Assembly (NCBI GenBank): GCA_963844255.1
Contig: CAWJNP010000077.1
Location: forward strand, 9,792-73,791
DNA: 64,000 nt
Direction of reading: 5' to 3'
Origin: SZAS-79 sp963844255
GTDB taxonomy: Bacteria; Pseudomonadota; Gammaproteobacteria; Burkholderiales; SG8-39
The notes under the pieces were generated by a model. The model searched no databases. It saw only the letters and a program-made list of their open reading frames with translations, and was not told where the DNA came from. Of this stretch, positions 42,812 to 51,068 are shown one piece after another. Both the position numbers and the translations under genes were made by a program. Numbering within the stretch: position 1 is the stretch's first letter; the number at the start of each line of letters is the position of its first letter.

Positions 42812-43513
42812 CTAGGCGGCCCGGCCCAGCTTGGCGATCGTCTGCGCGATGCGCGAGCGCTCGGAAAGGACCTGCTTCGCATACTGCGAAGTGGGCTCTT
42901 CAAAGGCGCCGTTGTATGCCTGCAGGGCTGTTTCGGTTCCGCCGAAGCGGCGCAGATATTCGCGTAGTACCTGGGCGCCGACGAGGATGTTCACTTCAGG
43001 ATTCAGCAAGGCCTCTTCCCCGCCATGGCCGATGAGTTTGTCCTTGTGGAACTTGGGGATGATCTGCATCAGACCCTTTGCCCCGAAATTGCTTTCGGCC
43101 ACCGGATTGAACCTGGACTCGACTGATATGACCGCCAGAATCAGTAGGGGGTCGACCGCTGTTGCCTTGCCTGCCTTGTAGGCGGCCGCCACAAACCCGC
43201 CCACCGCCTCCTCGGCGACACGATAGCGCTTGGAGAGCATTTCCGTCACTGCACGCTGCTCGCGTTCGCCTGCGGACTGGCCCGTAGGCTGGATCGGACC
43301 AGCCACGAAGTTCGCGGACGGGGGTTCGGTCGTATTCAAAGCCGCCTCCGCCTGCGAGAAAACTGTTTCGCGCCATGCCGGGTAAGCTGCGGCAAGCAGC
43401 ACCGCGAGACCGATGACGGCCAGCGCGGGTTGCACAAGGGACCAAACGTGGGAAATAGAACCGGTATAGACGGGTCGTCGGGAAATTTCTGCTGATACGA
43501 TGACTTCGTTCAT
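42812..43513 (-). CDS. Membrane-anchored lytic transglycosylase (SLT domain)
   Basis: A 233-residue protein from ATG 43513 with an AGGAGA site. One membrane anchor (LVQPALAVIGLAVLLAAAYP) precedes a periplasmic SLT domain, which has the catalytic Glu in ILAVISVESRFNPVAESNFG, AKGLMQIIPKFHKDK and LNPEVNILVGAQVLREYLRR. It cleaves peptidoglycan glycan strands. A longer in-frame extension to 43741 lacks a site and carries no domain. Confidence 0.9.
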   Translation of the reverse strand: MNEVIVSAEISRRPVYTGSISHVWSLVQPALAVIGLAVLLAAAYPAWRETVFSQAEAALNTTEPPSANFVAGPIQPTGQSAGEREQRAVTEMLSKRYRVAEEAVGGFVAAAYKAGKATAVDPLLILAVISVESRFNPVAESNFGAKGLMQIIPKFHKDKLIGHGGEEALLNPEVNILVGAQVLREYLRRFGGTETALQAYNGAFEEPTSQYAKQVLSERSRIAQTIAKLGRAA

Positions 43514-44032
43514 TGTCTGTCTCCTAAAGGTGTCGATCATCACGCGCCGACTCACGCAAATCCCCCCCGCGCGCCAAGCGCTGCTGGAGACCGAGTCGGG
43601 TTGGTTCGGATCACCTTCGGCTGTGTTTAAGGCAGTAGCCGGGGATCCGTCCGCGGCCGCGCTATCCGGGGAAACATTCCCCTGTGCGCGGTCTCGGCTG
43701 GAAGAACTGGAGTGCAGTTGCTGCGGTGCAACGGACAGCATTGTATAGGAAAATCCCTCAATTAGTCAATAACTTCACCTCTTCAACGCAAATCCTTGTT
43801 ACACATCGCGAAATTGATTCCGGGCGGCCCAGAATTTTCTTTGTTGTCACGCCCGAAGCCCGGTAAAATGGTCCGGTCAGATGATTCCGTTCGAGTCCTT
43901 CGACCGGAATAGTGAAGACTCGCGGACCAGCCTTGGTCGCCCGGTGCTACGACGCGACCGAGGCGGTCCGCAGAGCTTCGAGGGCCCGGCCCGGAGCTCA
44001 CGCTCCGAGCCACCTTCCCCTCCGGTTCCCGG
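43514..44032. other. Gene-free spacer of about 520 bases
   Basis: No reading frame here is convincing on either strand. It must hold the transglycosylase promoter near its left end. At about 43988-44011 there is a GC-rich hairpin (GGAGC...GCTCC around GTGA) just downstream of the H1-like gene, which may end that transcript, though no T-run follows. The rest shows nothing I recognise. Confidence 0.5.
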
Positions 44033-44394
44033 TTACGGCCGGGAGCCGGTTGGGAAAGGCCAAGCGGCAGCTGGATTCAGCGCGGTACGCGCGCCGGGTG
44101 TCGCAGCGGTTGACGGCCGTGCTACTGGTGCTGGCGCCGTCGGTGCCACCTGAATGGCCTTTTTCGCAGGCTTTTTAGCCGCTTTCTTTTTGGCAGCTTT
44201 CTTAGGCTTTGAGGCCGGTTTTTTCTTCTTAGCTACTTTTTTTTTACGGCCTTCTTTTTTGCGCCTGCTGCTTTTTTCTTGGCGGGCTTTTTAGCAGCCG
44301 CTTTCTTCTTTTTAGAGGCCTTCTTTTTGGTTGCCTTCTTTTTCGTGGCCTTCTTTGCCGTCTTCTTCGCCGCTTTCTTCTTGGCTTTTGCCAT
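44033..44394 (-). CDS. Lysine/alanine-rich histone H1-like (AlgP-like) protein, frameshifted at an A9 run
   Basis: From ATG 44394 the frame encodes 53 residues of Lys/Ala repeats (MAKAKKKAAKKTAKKATKKK...) and hits TAG at 44233-44235 right after nine consecutive A residues. Adding one A (ten in total) restores a frame that continues the Lys/Ala repeats, then an Ala/Pro/Val linker, and ends LNPAAAWPFPTGSRP before TAA at 44033. I recall this as the usual C-terminus of betaproteobacterial H1-like proteins. The full product would be about 120 residues, a DNA-binding nucleoid protein. The shift could be a homopolymer sequencing error, or a real slippery site. Confidence 0.75.
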
Positions 44395-44426
44395 GACTAG
44401 CTCCTATCAAGTAGTTGCACAGAAAG

Positions 44427-44451
44427 AGCCCGGACCGAAGCGGCCCGGACT
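44427..44451 (-). terminator. Terminator-like hairpin after the DUF2442 gene
   Basis: On the minus strand AGTCCGGGCCG pairs with CGGTCCGGGCT (two G-U pairs) around a three-base loop, followed by CTTTCT. A second GC-rich hairpin lies just upstream (about 44463-44478). They separate DUF2442 from the H1-like gene. Confidence 0.55.
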
Positions 44452-44504
44452 ATCCAACCGCCCGGCCGAAAGGCCGGACAGATTGAATTCTTCACTACAC
44501 CGAT

Positions 44505-44753
44505 TCATTTGGCCTGCTTTGCAAGCACATCCTGGTACAGCACCTCTGGATCCAACCGGATCCCGCCTTCCCACGTGACCGTGGCGGACTCAGGATCCAC
44601 CACCACCTTCTCGAACTCCCGCACATCGCGCCACAACCTGAAGGCGCCGATCTCCAGCAGATTGCCCAGAAATACGCTGCCTTCGAGGCCGTCATCAAAG
44701 CGCAACCAAAGCTTGTAATCGTCTTCGGCCTTGCACGCAGTCACTCTATGCAT
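44505..44753 (-). CDS. DUF2442 domain protein
   Basis: An 82-residue protein from ATG 44753 with a strong AGGAGG site. It is a complete DUF2442: VTACKAEDDYKLWLRFDDGL, LEIGAFRLWRDVREFEKVVV and TVTWEGGIRLDPEVLYQDVL. The fold resembles parts of NikA-like or toxin-antitoxin-associated proteins, but no toxin partner (such as DUF4160) sits beside it. Function unknown. Confidence 0.85.
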   Translation of the reverse strand: MHRVTACKAEDDYKLWLRFDDGLEGSVFLGNLLEIGAFRLWRDVREFEKVVVDPESATVTWEGGIRLDPEVLYQDVLAKQAK

Positions 44754-44814
44754 TTCCTGATTCCTCCTGTATTCCGTCCGGAGTACGATTCCAGTGGACA
44801 AAAAAAGAGCCGGG

Positions 44815-45987
44815 TCAATCCCAGCTCAGCGCTCCACCGGTCTGATACTCGATCACCCTGGTTTCGAAGAAGTTTCTCTCCTTCTTCAGATCTGTCATTT
44901 CACTCATCCAGGGAAACGGATTGGTTGCGCCCTGGAACAGTATGTCGATGCCTATCTGCTGGCATCGGCGATTTGCGATGTAGCGCAGGTACTCCTTGAA
45001 CATCGGCGCATTCAGCCCGAGCACACCGCGGGGCATTGTGTCCTCCGCGTAACGGTATTCAAGCTCGACTGCCTTGTGGAACAGTCCCTGGATTTCCTCC
45101 CTGAACTTCACCGTCCAGAGATGGGGGTTCTCCATCTTGATCTGATTGACGAGGTCGATCCCGAAATTGCAGTGCATCGATTCGTCACGCAGGATGTACT
45201 GGTACTGCTCTGCCGCACCGGTCATCTTGTTCTGCCGGCCTAGTGCAAGTATCTGCGCAAATCCGACATAGAAGAACAGCCCCTCCATGATGCAGGCAAA
45301 CACAATCAGGCTCTTGAGCAGGTCCTGATCGCTCTGCGGCGTTCCTGTCCTGAAGGATGGATCGGTGAGCGTGTCGATGAAGGGGATCAGAAACTCGTCC
45401 TTCTCGCGTATTGACGACACCTCATGATAGGCGTTGAAGACCTCGCCCTCGTCCAGTCCGAGGCTTTCGACGATGTACTGGTAGGCGTGGGTATGGATCG
45501 CCTCCTCGAATGCCTGGCGCAGCAGGTACTGACGGCATTCCGGCGCCGTGATGTGGCGATAGGTACCAAGGACGATGTTATTCGCGGCGAGAGAGTCTGC
45601 GGTCACGAAGAATCCGAGATTGCGCTTGACCAGCCGCCGCTCATCCTCGGTCAGGCCATCCGGCGACTTCCACAGGGCGATGTCGCGGCTCATGTTCACT
45701 TCCTGCGGCATCCAGTGATTCGCGCAGGCGGCGAGGTACTTTTCCCATGCCCACTTGTACTTGAAAGGCACGAGCTGATTGACGTCGGCCTTGGAATTGA
45801 TGATCTGCTTGTCTTCGACCCGGATGCGGCGGAACGCGCTGTCGGCAACCACGCCTGCGTCGGCGGCGCTCGCCTCAGGTATCGAAGCCTGGGCGCCCTG
45901 CGCACCAGCCGGCATGAAACCGCTTACCGGGGCCATGGCCAGGCCTGGAACCGTATTCAGCTTTCCTTCATCCTCGAAATTCAGCAT
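44815..45987 (-). CDS. nrdB: Class Ia ribonucleotide reductase, beta subunit
   Basis: A 390-residue diiron subunit. Metal and radical residues can be placed: Asp131 in FFVTADSLAANN, Glu162 and His165 in EEAIHTHAYQYI, the radical Tyr169 in the same stretch, Glu in CIMEGLFFYVGFAQI, and Glu/His in ILRDESMHCNFGIDL. The Tyr is kept, so it is a normal tyrosyl-radical enzyme. The C-terminus SWD-type (YQTGGALSWD) would dock to NrdA. It is 46 bases downstream of nrdA. Confidence 0.96.
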   Translation of the reverse strand: MLNFEDEGKLNTVPGLAMAPVSGFMPAGAQGAQASIPEASAADAGVVADSAFRRIRVEDKQIINSKADVNQLVPFKYKWAWEKYLAACANHWMPQEVNMSRDIALWKSPDGLTEDERRLVKRNLGFFVTADSLAANNIVLGTYRHITAPECRQYLLRQAFEEAIHTHAYQYIVESLGLDEGEVFNAYHEVSSIREKDEFLIPFIDTLTDPSFRTGTPQSDQDLLKSLIVFACIMEGLFFYVGFAQILALGRQNKMTGAAEQYQYILRDESMHCNFGIDLVNQIKMENPHLWTVKFREEIQGLFHKAVELEYRYAEDTMPRGVLGLNAPMFKEYLRYIANRRCQQIGIDILFQGATNPFPWMSEMTDLKKERNFFETRVIEYQTGGALSWD

Positions 45988-46033
45988 GGCGTCTTCTCCT
46001 CACGCTCGCGTTTTTCTTTGTGCATGTACGTTC

Positions 46034-48889
46034 TCACTGACACGCTTCGCATTCAGGGTTGTCAATGGAGCAGAACTGCGGCTCTGCGCTCGCGGCGCCG
46101 GCCTCAACGATCCCGCCTCCTGACGGCACCGCGTTCAATGCGCCGGCCTTGGAGGTGGACTTTTCGGCGTGCGTGGCGCCCATCGCCCTAAGGTAGTAAG
46201 TGGTCTTCAGGCCGCGCAACCATGCCAGCTTGTAGGTTTCGTCCAGCTTCTTTCCCGAAGCGCCAGCCATGTAGATATTGAGTGACTGCGACTGGTCGAT
46301 CCATTTTTGCCGACGCGAAGCGGCTTCCACGAGCCATTTCGGCTCGACCTCAAAGGCAGTCGCATAGAGTCTGCGCAACTCGGCCGGCGCGCGATCGACG
46401 CGCGCGAGGTTGCCATCGAAGTACTTGAGGTCCGCAATCATCACCTCGTCCCACATCCCGGCCTGCTTCAGATCGGTGACCAGGTACTCGTTTACGACCG
46501 TGAACTCGCCCGACAGGTTCGATTTGACATATAAATTCTGGTAGGTAGGCTCGATCGACGCCGATACGCCGACGATATTCGCAATCGTTGCCGTCGGTGC
46601 GATGGCAAGGCAATTCGAGTTGCGCATTCCGAAAGAACGGATCCGCTCGCGGAGGGCGCCCCAGTCGAGTGCGCTTGACCTGTCGACCTCGACATAGCCG
46701 CCACGCTCTTGTGCAAGCAGGTCGAGCGTGTCCTGCGGCAGGATGCCGCGGTCCCAGAGCGAGCCCTTGAACGAGCCGTAGCGTCCGCGCTCCTCGGCGA
46801 GCTCCGTCGATGCCCAGTACGCTGCGTAGGCGACCATTTCCATGGACCGATCGGCGAATTCGACGGCTTCCTCGGAGGCATACGGAACACGCATCTTCTG
46901 CAGGCAGTCCTGAAACCCCATGATGCCCAGCCCGACGGGACGATGGCGGGCGTTCGAGCGCTCGGCCTTGTCCACGGCGTAGTAATTGATATCAATGACG
47001 TTATCGAGCATCCGCATCGCAGTGCGGATGGTCTTCTTGATCTTGACGAAATCGAGACCCCGGTCGGTCATGTGGGCCACGAGGTTCACGGAGCCCAGAT
47101 TGCAGACCGCGATCTCTTCATGGTTGGTGTTGAGCGTGATCTCGGTGCACAGGTTGGAACTGTGAACGACCCCGATATGCTGCTGCGGGCTGCGAATGTT
47201 GCAGGGATCCTTGAACGTGATCCACGGATGCCCTGTCTCGAACAGCATGGACAGCATCTTGCGCCACAGCTGCAGCGCAGGGATCTTGCGAAACAGCTTG
47301 AGCTCGCCCGATGCGGCCCTGGCTTCGTAAGCCAGATAAGAGGTTTCGAACGCCTTGCCGAACCGGTCGTGAAGCTCGGGCACGTCAGAGGGCGAGAACA
47401 GTGTCCATTCGCCAGCCTCCATGACGCGCTTCATGAACAGATCCGGGATCCAGTTCGCCGTGTTCATGTCGTGGGTGCGACGACGGTCATCCCCGGTGTT
47501 CTTGCGAAGCTCGAGGAACTCCTCGATGTCAAGGTGCCAGGATTCGAGGTATGAGCAGACCGCGCCCTTGCGCTTGCCGCCCTGATTCACGGCGACGGCA
47601 GTATCATTGACCACCTTGAGGAAGGGAACCACGCCCTGGGATTTCCCGTTGGTGCCCTTGATGTGCGAGCCCAGCGCGCGGACCGGGGTCCAGTCATTGC
47701 CCAGACCACCGGCAAATTTGGCCAGCAGTGCGTTTTCCTTGATCGCATCGTAGATCCCCGTCAGATCATCGGAGACCGTCGTCAGATAGCAGCTGGAAAG
47801 CTGCGAGCGCAACGTACCCGAGTTGAACAGGGTCGGCGTCGAACTCATGAAATCAAAGGTCGACAGGATGTTGTAGAACTCGATCGCACGCGCTTCGCGG
47901 TTTGCCTCGTTCAGTGACAGCCCCATGGCCACACGCATGAAGAAGGCCTGAGGCAGTTCGATGCGCTGCTCATCCTCGTGCAGGAAATACCGGTCGTAGA
48001 GCGTCTGGAGGCCGAGATAGCCGAACTGAAGGTCGCGATCGGATTTCAGTGCCTGACCAAGCCGGCTCAGATCGAATTCGGCAAGCCGCGGATCGAGCAA
48101 TTCCGCCCGGATGCCGCGCGCGATGAACTCGGGGAAATAGACCGCGTAGCGTGTCGCCATGGCCTCATGGCTGACCTCTTCGCCGAGCACCTCGTGGCGG
48201 ATCGTATTCAGCAGCAGCCGTGCCGTCACATAGCTGTACGCGGGGTCCTTTTCCAGAAGAGCCCGCGCAGCAAGAATGGCGGACTTCCTGACTTCTTCCA
48301 TCGGCACGCCGTCGTACAGGTCACGCAGCGTCGCGTCCAGAATCGCCTCGGGCAGGGCCACGCCCTCCAGGCCGGCGCATGCCGAGCGCAGCAGACCAGT
48401 GAGCGCCTCGACATCGAGGGGCTTGCGGACACCGCCTTCAATAACGTTGATGACGCCGGCAACCGGCTTGTGCAGCGCAACTTTCTCCTGCGCCCTCGCA
48501 CGCGAGCGCTCCTCACGGTACAGGACGTACGAGCGCGCCACGTCATGCTCGCCCGAGCGCATCAGCGCCAGCTCGACCTGGTCCTGTATGTCTTCGATAT
48601 GGAAAGTGCCGCCCGCAGGCTGGCGACGGATCAAGGCACCCACCACCGCATCAGTCAGTCCCGCGACCAGTTCCCGCACGCGTGCAGAACCTGCGCCCTG
48701 GCTGCCATTCACCGCCAGAAACGCCTTGGTCATCGCAATTGCGATCTTGGAAGGTTCAAATCCGACCACCGCGCCATTGCGGCGAATGATCTTGTAATCG
48801 GCGTACGGATTCTGCGTCGGTACGTCTGAATCGGGGATGCTCACGCTCTGCGCGGGGTTTGGTGCTGCACCTTCTTGCGCAATCTGCAT
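46034..48889 (-). CDS. nrdA: Class Ia ribonucleotide reductase, alpha subunit, with extended N-terminus
   Basis: A 951-residue catalytic subunit from ATG 48889. An ATP-cone (YKIIRRNGAVVGFEPSKIAI) lies at about residues 30-130. A second cone-like segment (VINVIEGGVRKPLDVEALTG) comes at about 145-240, so the protein is longer than E. coli NrdA (761). The active site shows QLSSCYLTTVSDDLTGI and NLCTEITLNTNHEEIAVCNL (Asn, Cys and Glu), and the redox Cys pair at the C-terminus is ECEACQ. It makes dNDPs and is regulated by dATP through the cone. Paired NrdR-type boxes lie upstream. Confidence 0.96.
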   Translation of the reverse strand: MQIAQEGAAPNPAQSVSIPDSDVPTQNPYADYKIIRRNGAVVGFEPSKIAIAMTKAFLAVNGSQGAGSARVRELVAGLTDAVVGALIRRQPAGGTFHIEDIQDQVELALMRSGEHDVARSYVLYREERSRARAQEKVALHKPVAGVINVIEGGVRKPLDVEALTGLLRSACAGLEGVALPEAILDATLRDLYDGVPMEEVRKSAILAARALLEKDPAYSYVTARLLLNTIRHEVLGEEVSHEAMATRYAVYFPEFIARGIRAELLDPRLAEFDLSRLGQALKSDRDLQFGYLGLQTLYDRYFLHEDEQRIELPQAFFMRVAMGLSLNEANREARAIEFYNILSTFDFMSSTPTLFNSGTLRSQLSSCYLTTVSDDLTGIYDAIKENALLAKFAGGLGNDWTPVRALGSHIKGTNGKSQGVVPFLKVVNDTAVAVNQGGKRKGAVCSYLESWHLDIEEFLELRKNTGDDRRRTHDMNTANWIPDLFMKRVMEAGEWTLFSPSDVPELHDRFGKAFETSYLAYEARAASGELKLFRKIPALQLWRKMLSMLFETGHPWITFKDPCNIRSPQQHIGVVHSSNLCTEITLNTNHEEIAVCNLGSVNLVAHMTDRGLDFVKIKKTIRTAMRMLDNVIDINYYAVDKAERSNARHRPVGLGIMGFQDCLQKMRVPYASEEAVEFADRSMEMVAYAAYWASTELAEERGRYGSFKGSLWDRGILPQDTLDLLAQERGGYVEVDRSSALDWGALRERIRSFGMRNSNCLAIAPTATIANIVGVSASIEPTYQNLYVKSNLSGEFTVVNEYLVTDLKQAGMWDEVMIADLKYFDGNLARVDRAPAELRRLYATAFEVEPKWLVEAASRRQKWIDQSQSLNIYMAGASGKKLDETYKLAWLRGLKTTYYLRAMGATHAEKSTSKAGALNAVPSGGGIVEAGAASAEPQFCSIDNPECEACQ

Positions 48890-49010
48890 GTGCTCGTCTC
48901 CTGTCTTCTTGTCTGTGTGCCGCAACCGGTCTCTTTGCCTGCACCGGACTTTGTCAGGGCCTGCGCATCTCGCGGACTCCCGGATCCGCTCTGCCGACTT
49001 TGACAAAAAC

Positions 49011-49055
49011 CACAATATCTAGTGCTTAGGTCTTAATTTGAAACTAATTCTAGTG
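49011..49055. promoter_or_regulatory. Two NrdR-box-like sites upstream of nrdA
   Basis: CACAATATCTAGTG (49011-49024) is close to the NrdR palindrome CACWATATATWGTG. A weaker copy, AACTAATTCTAGTG (49042-49055), lies exactly 31 bases away, three helical turns. NrdR sites normally come as such pairs before ribonucleotide reductase genes, where the ATP-cone repressor NrdR binds. nrdR itself is not in the window. Confidence 0.7.
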
Positions 49056-49134
49056 CGCGCATTTTGACATTGCAAGATTTTTTTGCAAGCAGTTTCTGCG
49101 TGAACAAAATCACGCGGGACTGAATCGGGAAAAA

Positions 49135-49677
49135 TCAGGCGCCGAGAAGCAACGAGTAGAAGCTCGGCCAGTCGAACAACGGGCCGGGATCGGTCTTGCG
49201 CGAAGGCGCTATGTCGCTGTGCGCAGCGATGTCCGTCAGCGGCAGCTTTGTCTGCAGCAGCCTCGTCAGCGAGGCAAGGCGACGGTATTGCGCAACCTCG
49301 AACGGCTGATCGTCGCAGCCTTCAAGTTCGACGCCAACGGAAAAGTCGTTGCAGCGCTCTCGACCGCGCCAGCCTGAGACGCCTGCGTGCCAGGCGCGGC
49401 GCCCGAGCGCGACAAACTGGACCAACTCTCCGTCGCGGCGGACCAGAAAATGCGCCGACACCCGCAGGGCATGGATTTCCCGGAAGTATGGATCGCCCTC
49501 CGGGTCCAGCCGATTGGTAAACAGCCGCTCGATCGAGTCGCCGCCGAACCTGCCCGGCGGCAGGCTGATCGAATGGATCACGAGCAGGGAAACCGCGACG
49601 CCGGCCGGGCGCTCGTCGCAGTTCGGCGAATCCAGAAATGGCACGCCTGCAACCACCGCCTCCCCGCACGGTCTCAT
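49135..49677 (-). CDS. ampD: 1,6-anhydro-N-acetylmuramyl-L-alanine amidase AmpD
   Basis: A 180-residue cytoplasmic zinc amidase (Amidase_2 fold). Zinc ligands and catalytic residues fall in LLVIHSISLPPGRFGG, VSAHFLVRRDGELVQFV, RRAWHAGVSGWRGRERCNDF and IAAHSDIAPSRKTDPGPLFD. The N-terminus CDERPAGVAVSLLVIH is the normal AmpD start. It recycles anhydro-muropeptides and so affects AmpR-type beta-lactamase control. It lies six bases after pilR. Confidence 0.95.
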   Translation of the reverse strand: MRPCGEAVVAGVPFLDSPNCDERPAGVAVSLLVIHSISLPPGRFGGDSIERLFTNRLDPEGDPYFREIHALRVSAHFLVRRDGELVQFVALGRRAWHAGVSGWRGRERCNDFSVGVELEGCDDQPFEVAQYRRLASLTRLLQTKLPLTDIAAHSDIAPSRKTDPGPLFDWPSFYSLLLGA

Positions 49678-49682
49678 GCCTT

Positions 49683-51068
49683 TTATTCTGGTTCGCGGAT
49701 GTCGAGTCGCTGCATCCGGTAGCGCAGTGCGCGGAAGGTGACGCCGAGAAGTTTTGCGGCGGCCGTCCGGTTGAATCCGGTCCGTGCCAGCGCCTGGGTG
49801 ATTGCTTCGCGCTCGACACGATCGAGGTAATCGGGCAGAGGAAGACTCGGCAGCCCGGCCGCCTCGCGCAGGTCGGGGCTTTCTTCTGCCTCAGGGACCA
49901 GCGGTTCGATCATCAGGTCGTCCGGGCCGATTTCGGCAGCGCCCGACAGGGCGGTCGCGCGCTCAAGGATGTTCTCGAGCTCACGGATATTGCCGGGAAA
50001 GTCGTACTGGCCAAGCGCCTCGAGCGCCGCACCAGACAGCGTGGACTGCGCCACGCCGCTCTGTGCAGAGAGCCGCGCCAAAATCGCGGCCGATATCCGT
50101 CCGATGTCCTCCCGGCATTCCCTCAGCGGCGGCATCTTGAGTTCGATTACGTTGAGCCTGTAGAACAGGTCTTGCCGGAAGCGCCCGGACTCGACCAGTC
50201 CGGCAAGATTCTGGTGTGTCGCCGAGATTACCCTGACATCCACGGCGTCTTCCTGTGTCGCCCCGAGCTTGCGGACCTTTTTTTCCTGAATCGCCCGCAG
50301 CAGCTTGACCTGCATGGCCAACGGCAGATCGGCGACTTCGTCGAGGAACAGGGTTCCACCGTTGGCCGCCTGGAAAAATCCGTCACGATCATGATCCGCC
50401 CCCGTAAATGCCCCCTTGCGGTAGCCGAAGAATTCGCTTTCCATGAGGGTCTCGGGGATCGCGCCGCAGTTGACCGGCAGGAAAGCCTTGTCCCGCCGCG
50501 CCCCGTTTCCATGGATCAGGCGCGCCGCGAGCTCCTTCCCGCTCCCGGACTCGCCCGAAATGTAGACCGGCGCCTGTGTACGCGCCAGCTTGCCAACGAG
50601 TTCCCTGACCTGCTTAAGAGGCGCGCTCTCGCCGAGGAACTGCTGACCACCAATCCCATCGCCGCTGTCACGCCCTGGGAGGGACAGGACAGATTTGATC
50701 AGCGCGCGCAACTGTTCAAGACCTACCGGCTTCGAAACGTAGTCGAAAGCACCCGCCTTCAGCGCCGCGACCGCGTTCTCCGCGCTGCCGTAGGCGGTGA
50801 TTACCGCGACGGGCAGATCGACTCCAAGTGTCGCAATGTGGCGCACGAGTTCGAGCCCCTCCCCGTCGGGCAGGCGCATGTCGGTCAGGCACAGGTCAAA
50901 CCGTGTTTCCGCAAGGCGCTGCTTGGCCTCGGCAACCGATCCGGCGACGGACACGCCAATGCCCATCTTGATTAGCGTCAGCTCAAGCAATTCGCGAATA
51001 TCCGGCTCGTCATCGACAACGAGCACGCAGCTGTCACGCGGGGCCGACGTTCGCTCCCCTTTCTTCAT
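49683..51068 (-). CDS. pilR: Sigma-54-dependent response regulator PilR
   Basis: A 461-residue NtrC-type regulator. Receiver domain: VLVVDDEPDIRELLELTL with the phospho-Asp in DLCLTDMRLPDGEG. AAA+ domain: ISGESGSGKELAARLIHGNG (Walker A), the sigma-54 contact FFGYRKGAFTGADHDRDGFF (GAFTGA) and GGTLFLDEVADLPLAMQVKL. It ends in a Fis-type HTH (ITQALARTGFNRTAAAKLLG). It is coupled to pilS by a four-base overlap. PilR usually activates pilA, but no pilin gene is seen here. Confidence 0.94.
   Translation of the reverse strand: MKKGERTSAPRDSCVLVVDDEPDIRELLELTLIKMGIGVSVAGSVAEAKQRLAETRFDLCLTDMRLPDGEGLELVRHIATLGVDLPVAVITAYGSAENAVAALKAGAFDYVSKPVGLEQLRALIKSVLSLPGRDSGDGIGGQQFLGESAPLKQVRELVGKLARTQAPVYISGESGSGKELAARLIHGNGARRDKAFLPVNCGAIPETLMESEFFGYRKGAFTGADHDRDGFFQAANGGTLFLDEVADLPLAMQVKLLRAIQEKKVRKLGATQEDAVDVRVISATHQNLAGLVESGRFRQDLFYRLNVIELKMPPLRECREDIGRISAAILARLSAQSGVAQSTLSGAALEALGQYDFPGNIRELENILERATALSGAAEIGPDDLMIEPLVPEAEESPDLREAAGLPSLPLPDYLDRVEREAITQALARTGFNRTAAAKLLGVTFRALRYRMQRLDIREPE

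Noticed and set aside
43986..44013. GC hairpin thought to be part of a tRNA or small RNA
   Set aside because: No cloverleaf, no T-loop sequence and no promoter. At most it is a transcript-end hairpin.
43881..44178. Plus-strand open frames over the H1-like C-terminus
   Set aside because: They are antisense to the Lys/Ala-rich gene and have no ribosome site or recognisable sequence.
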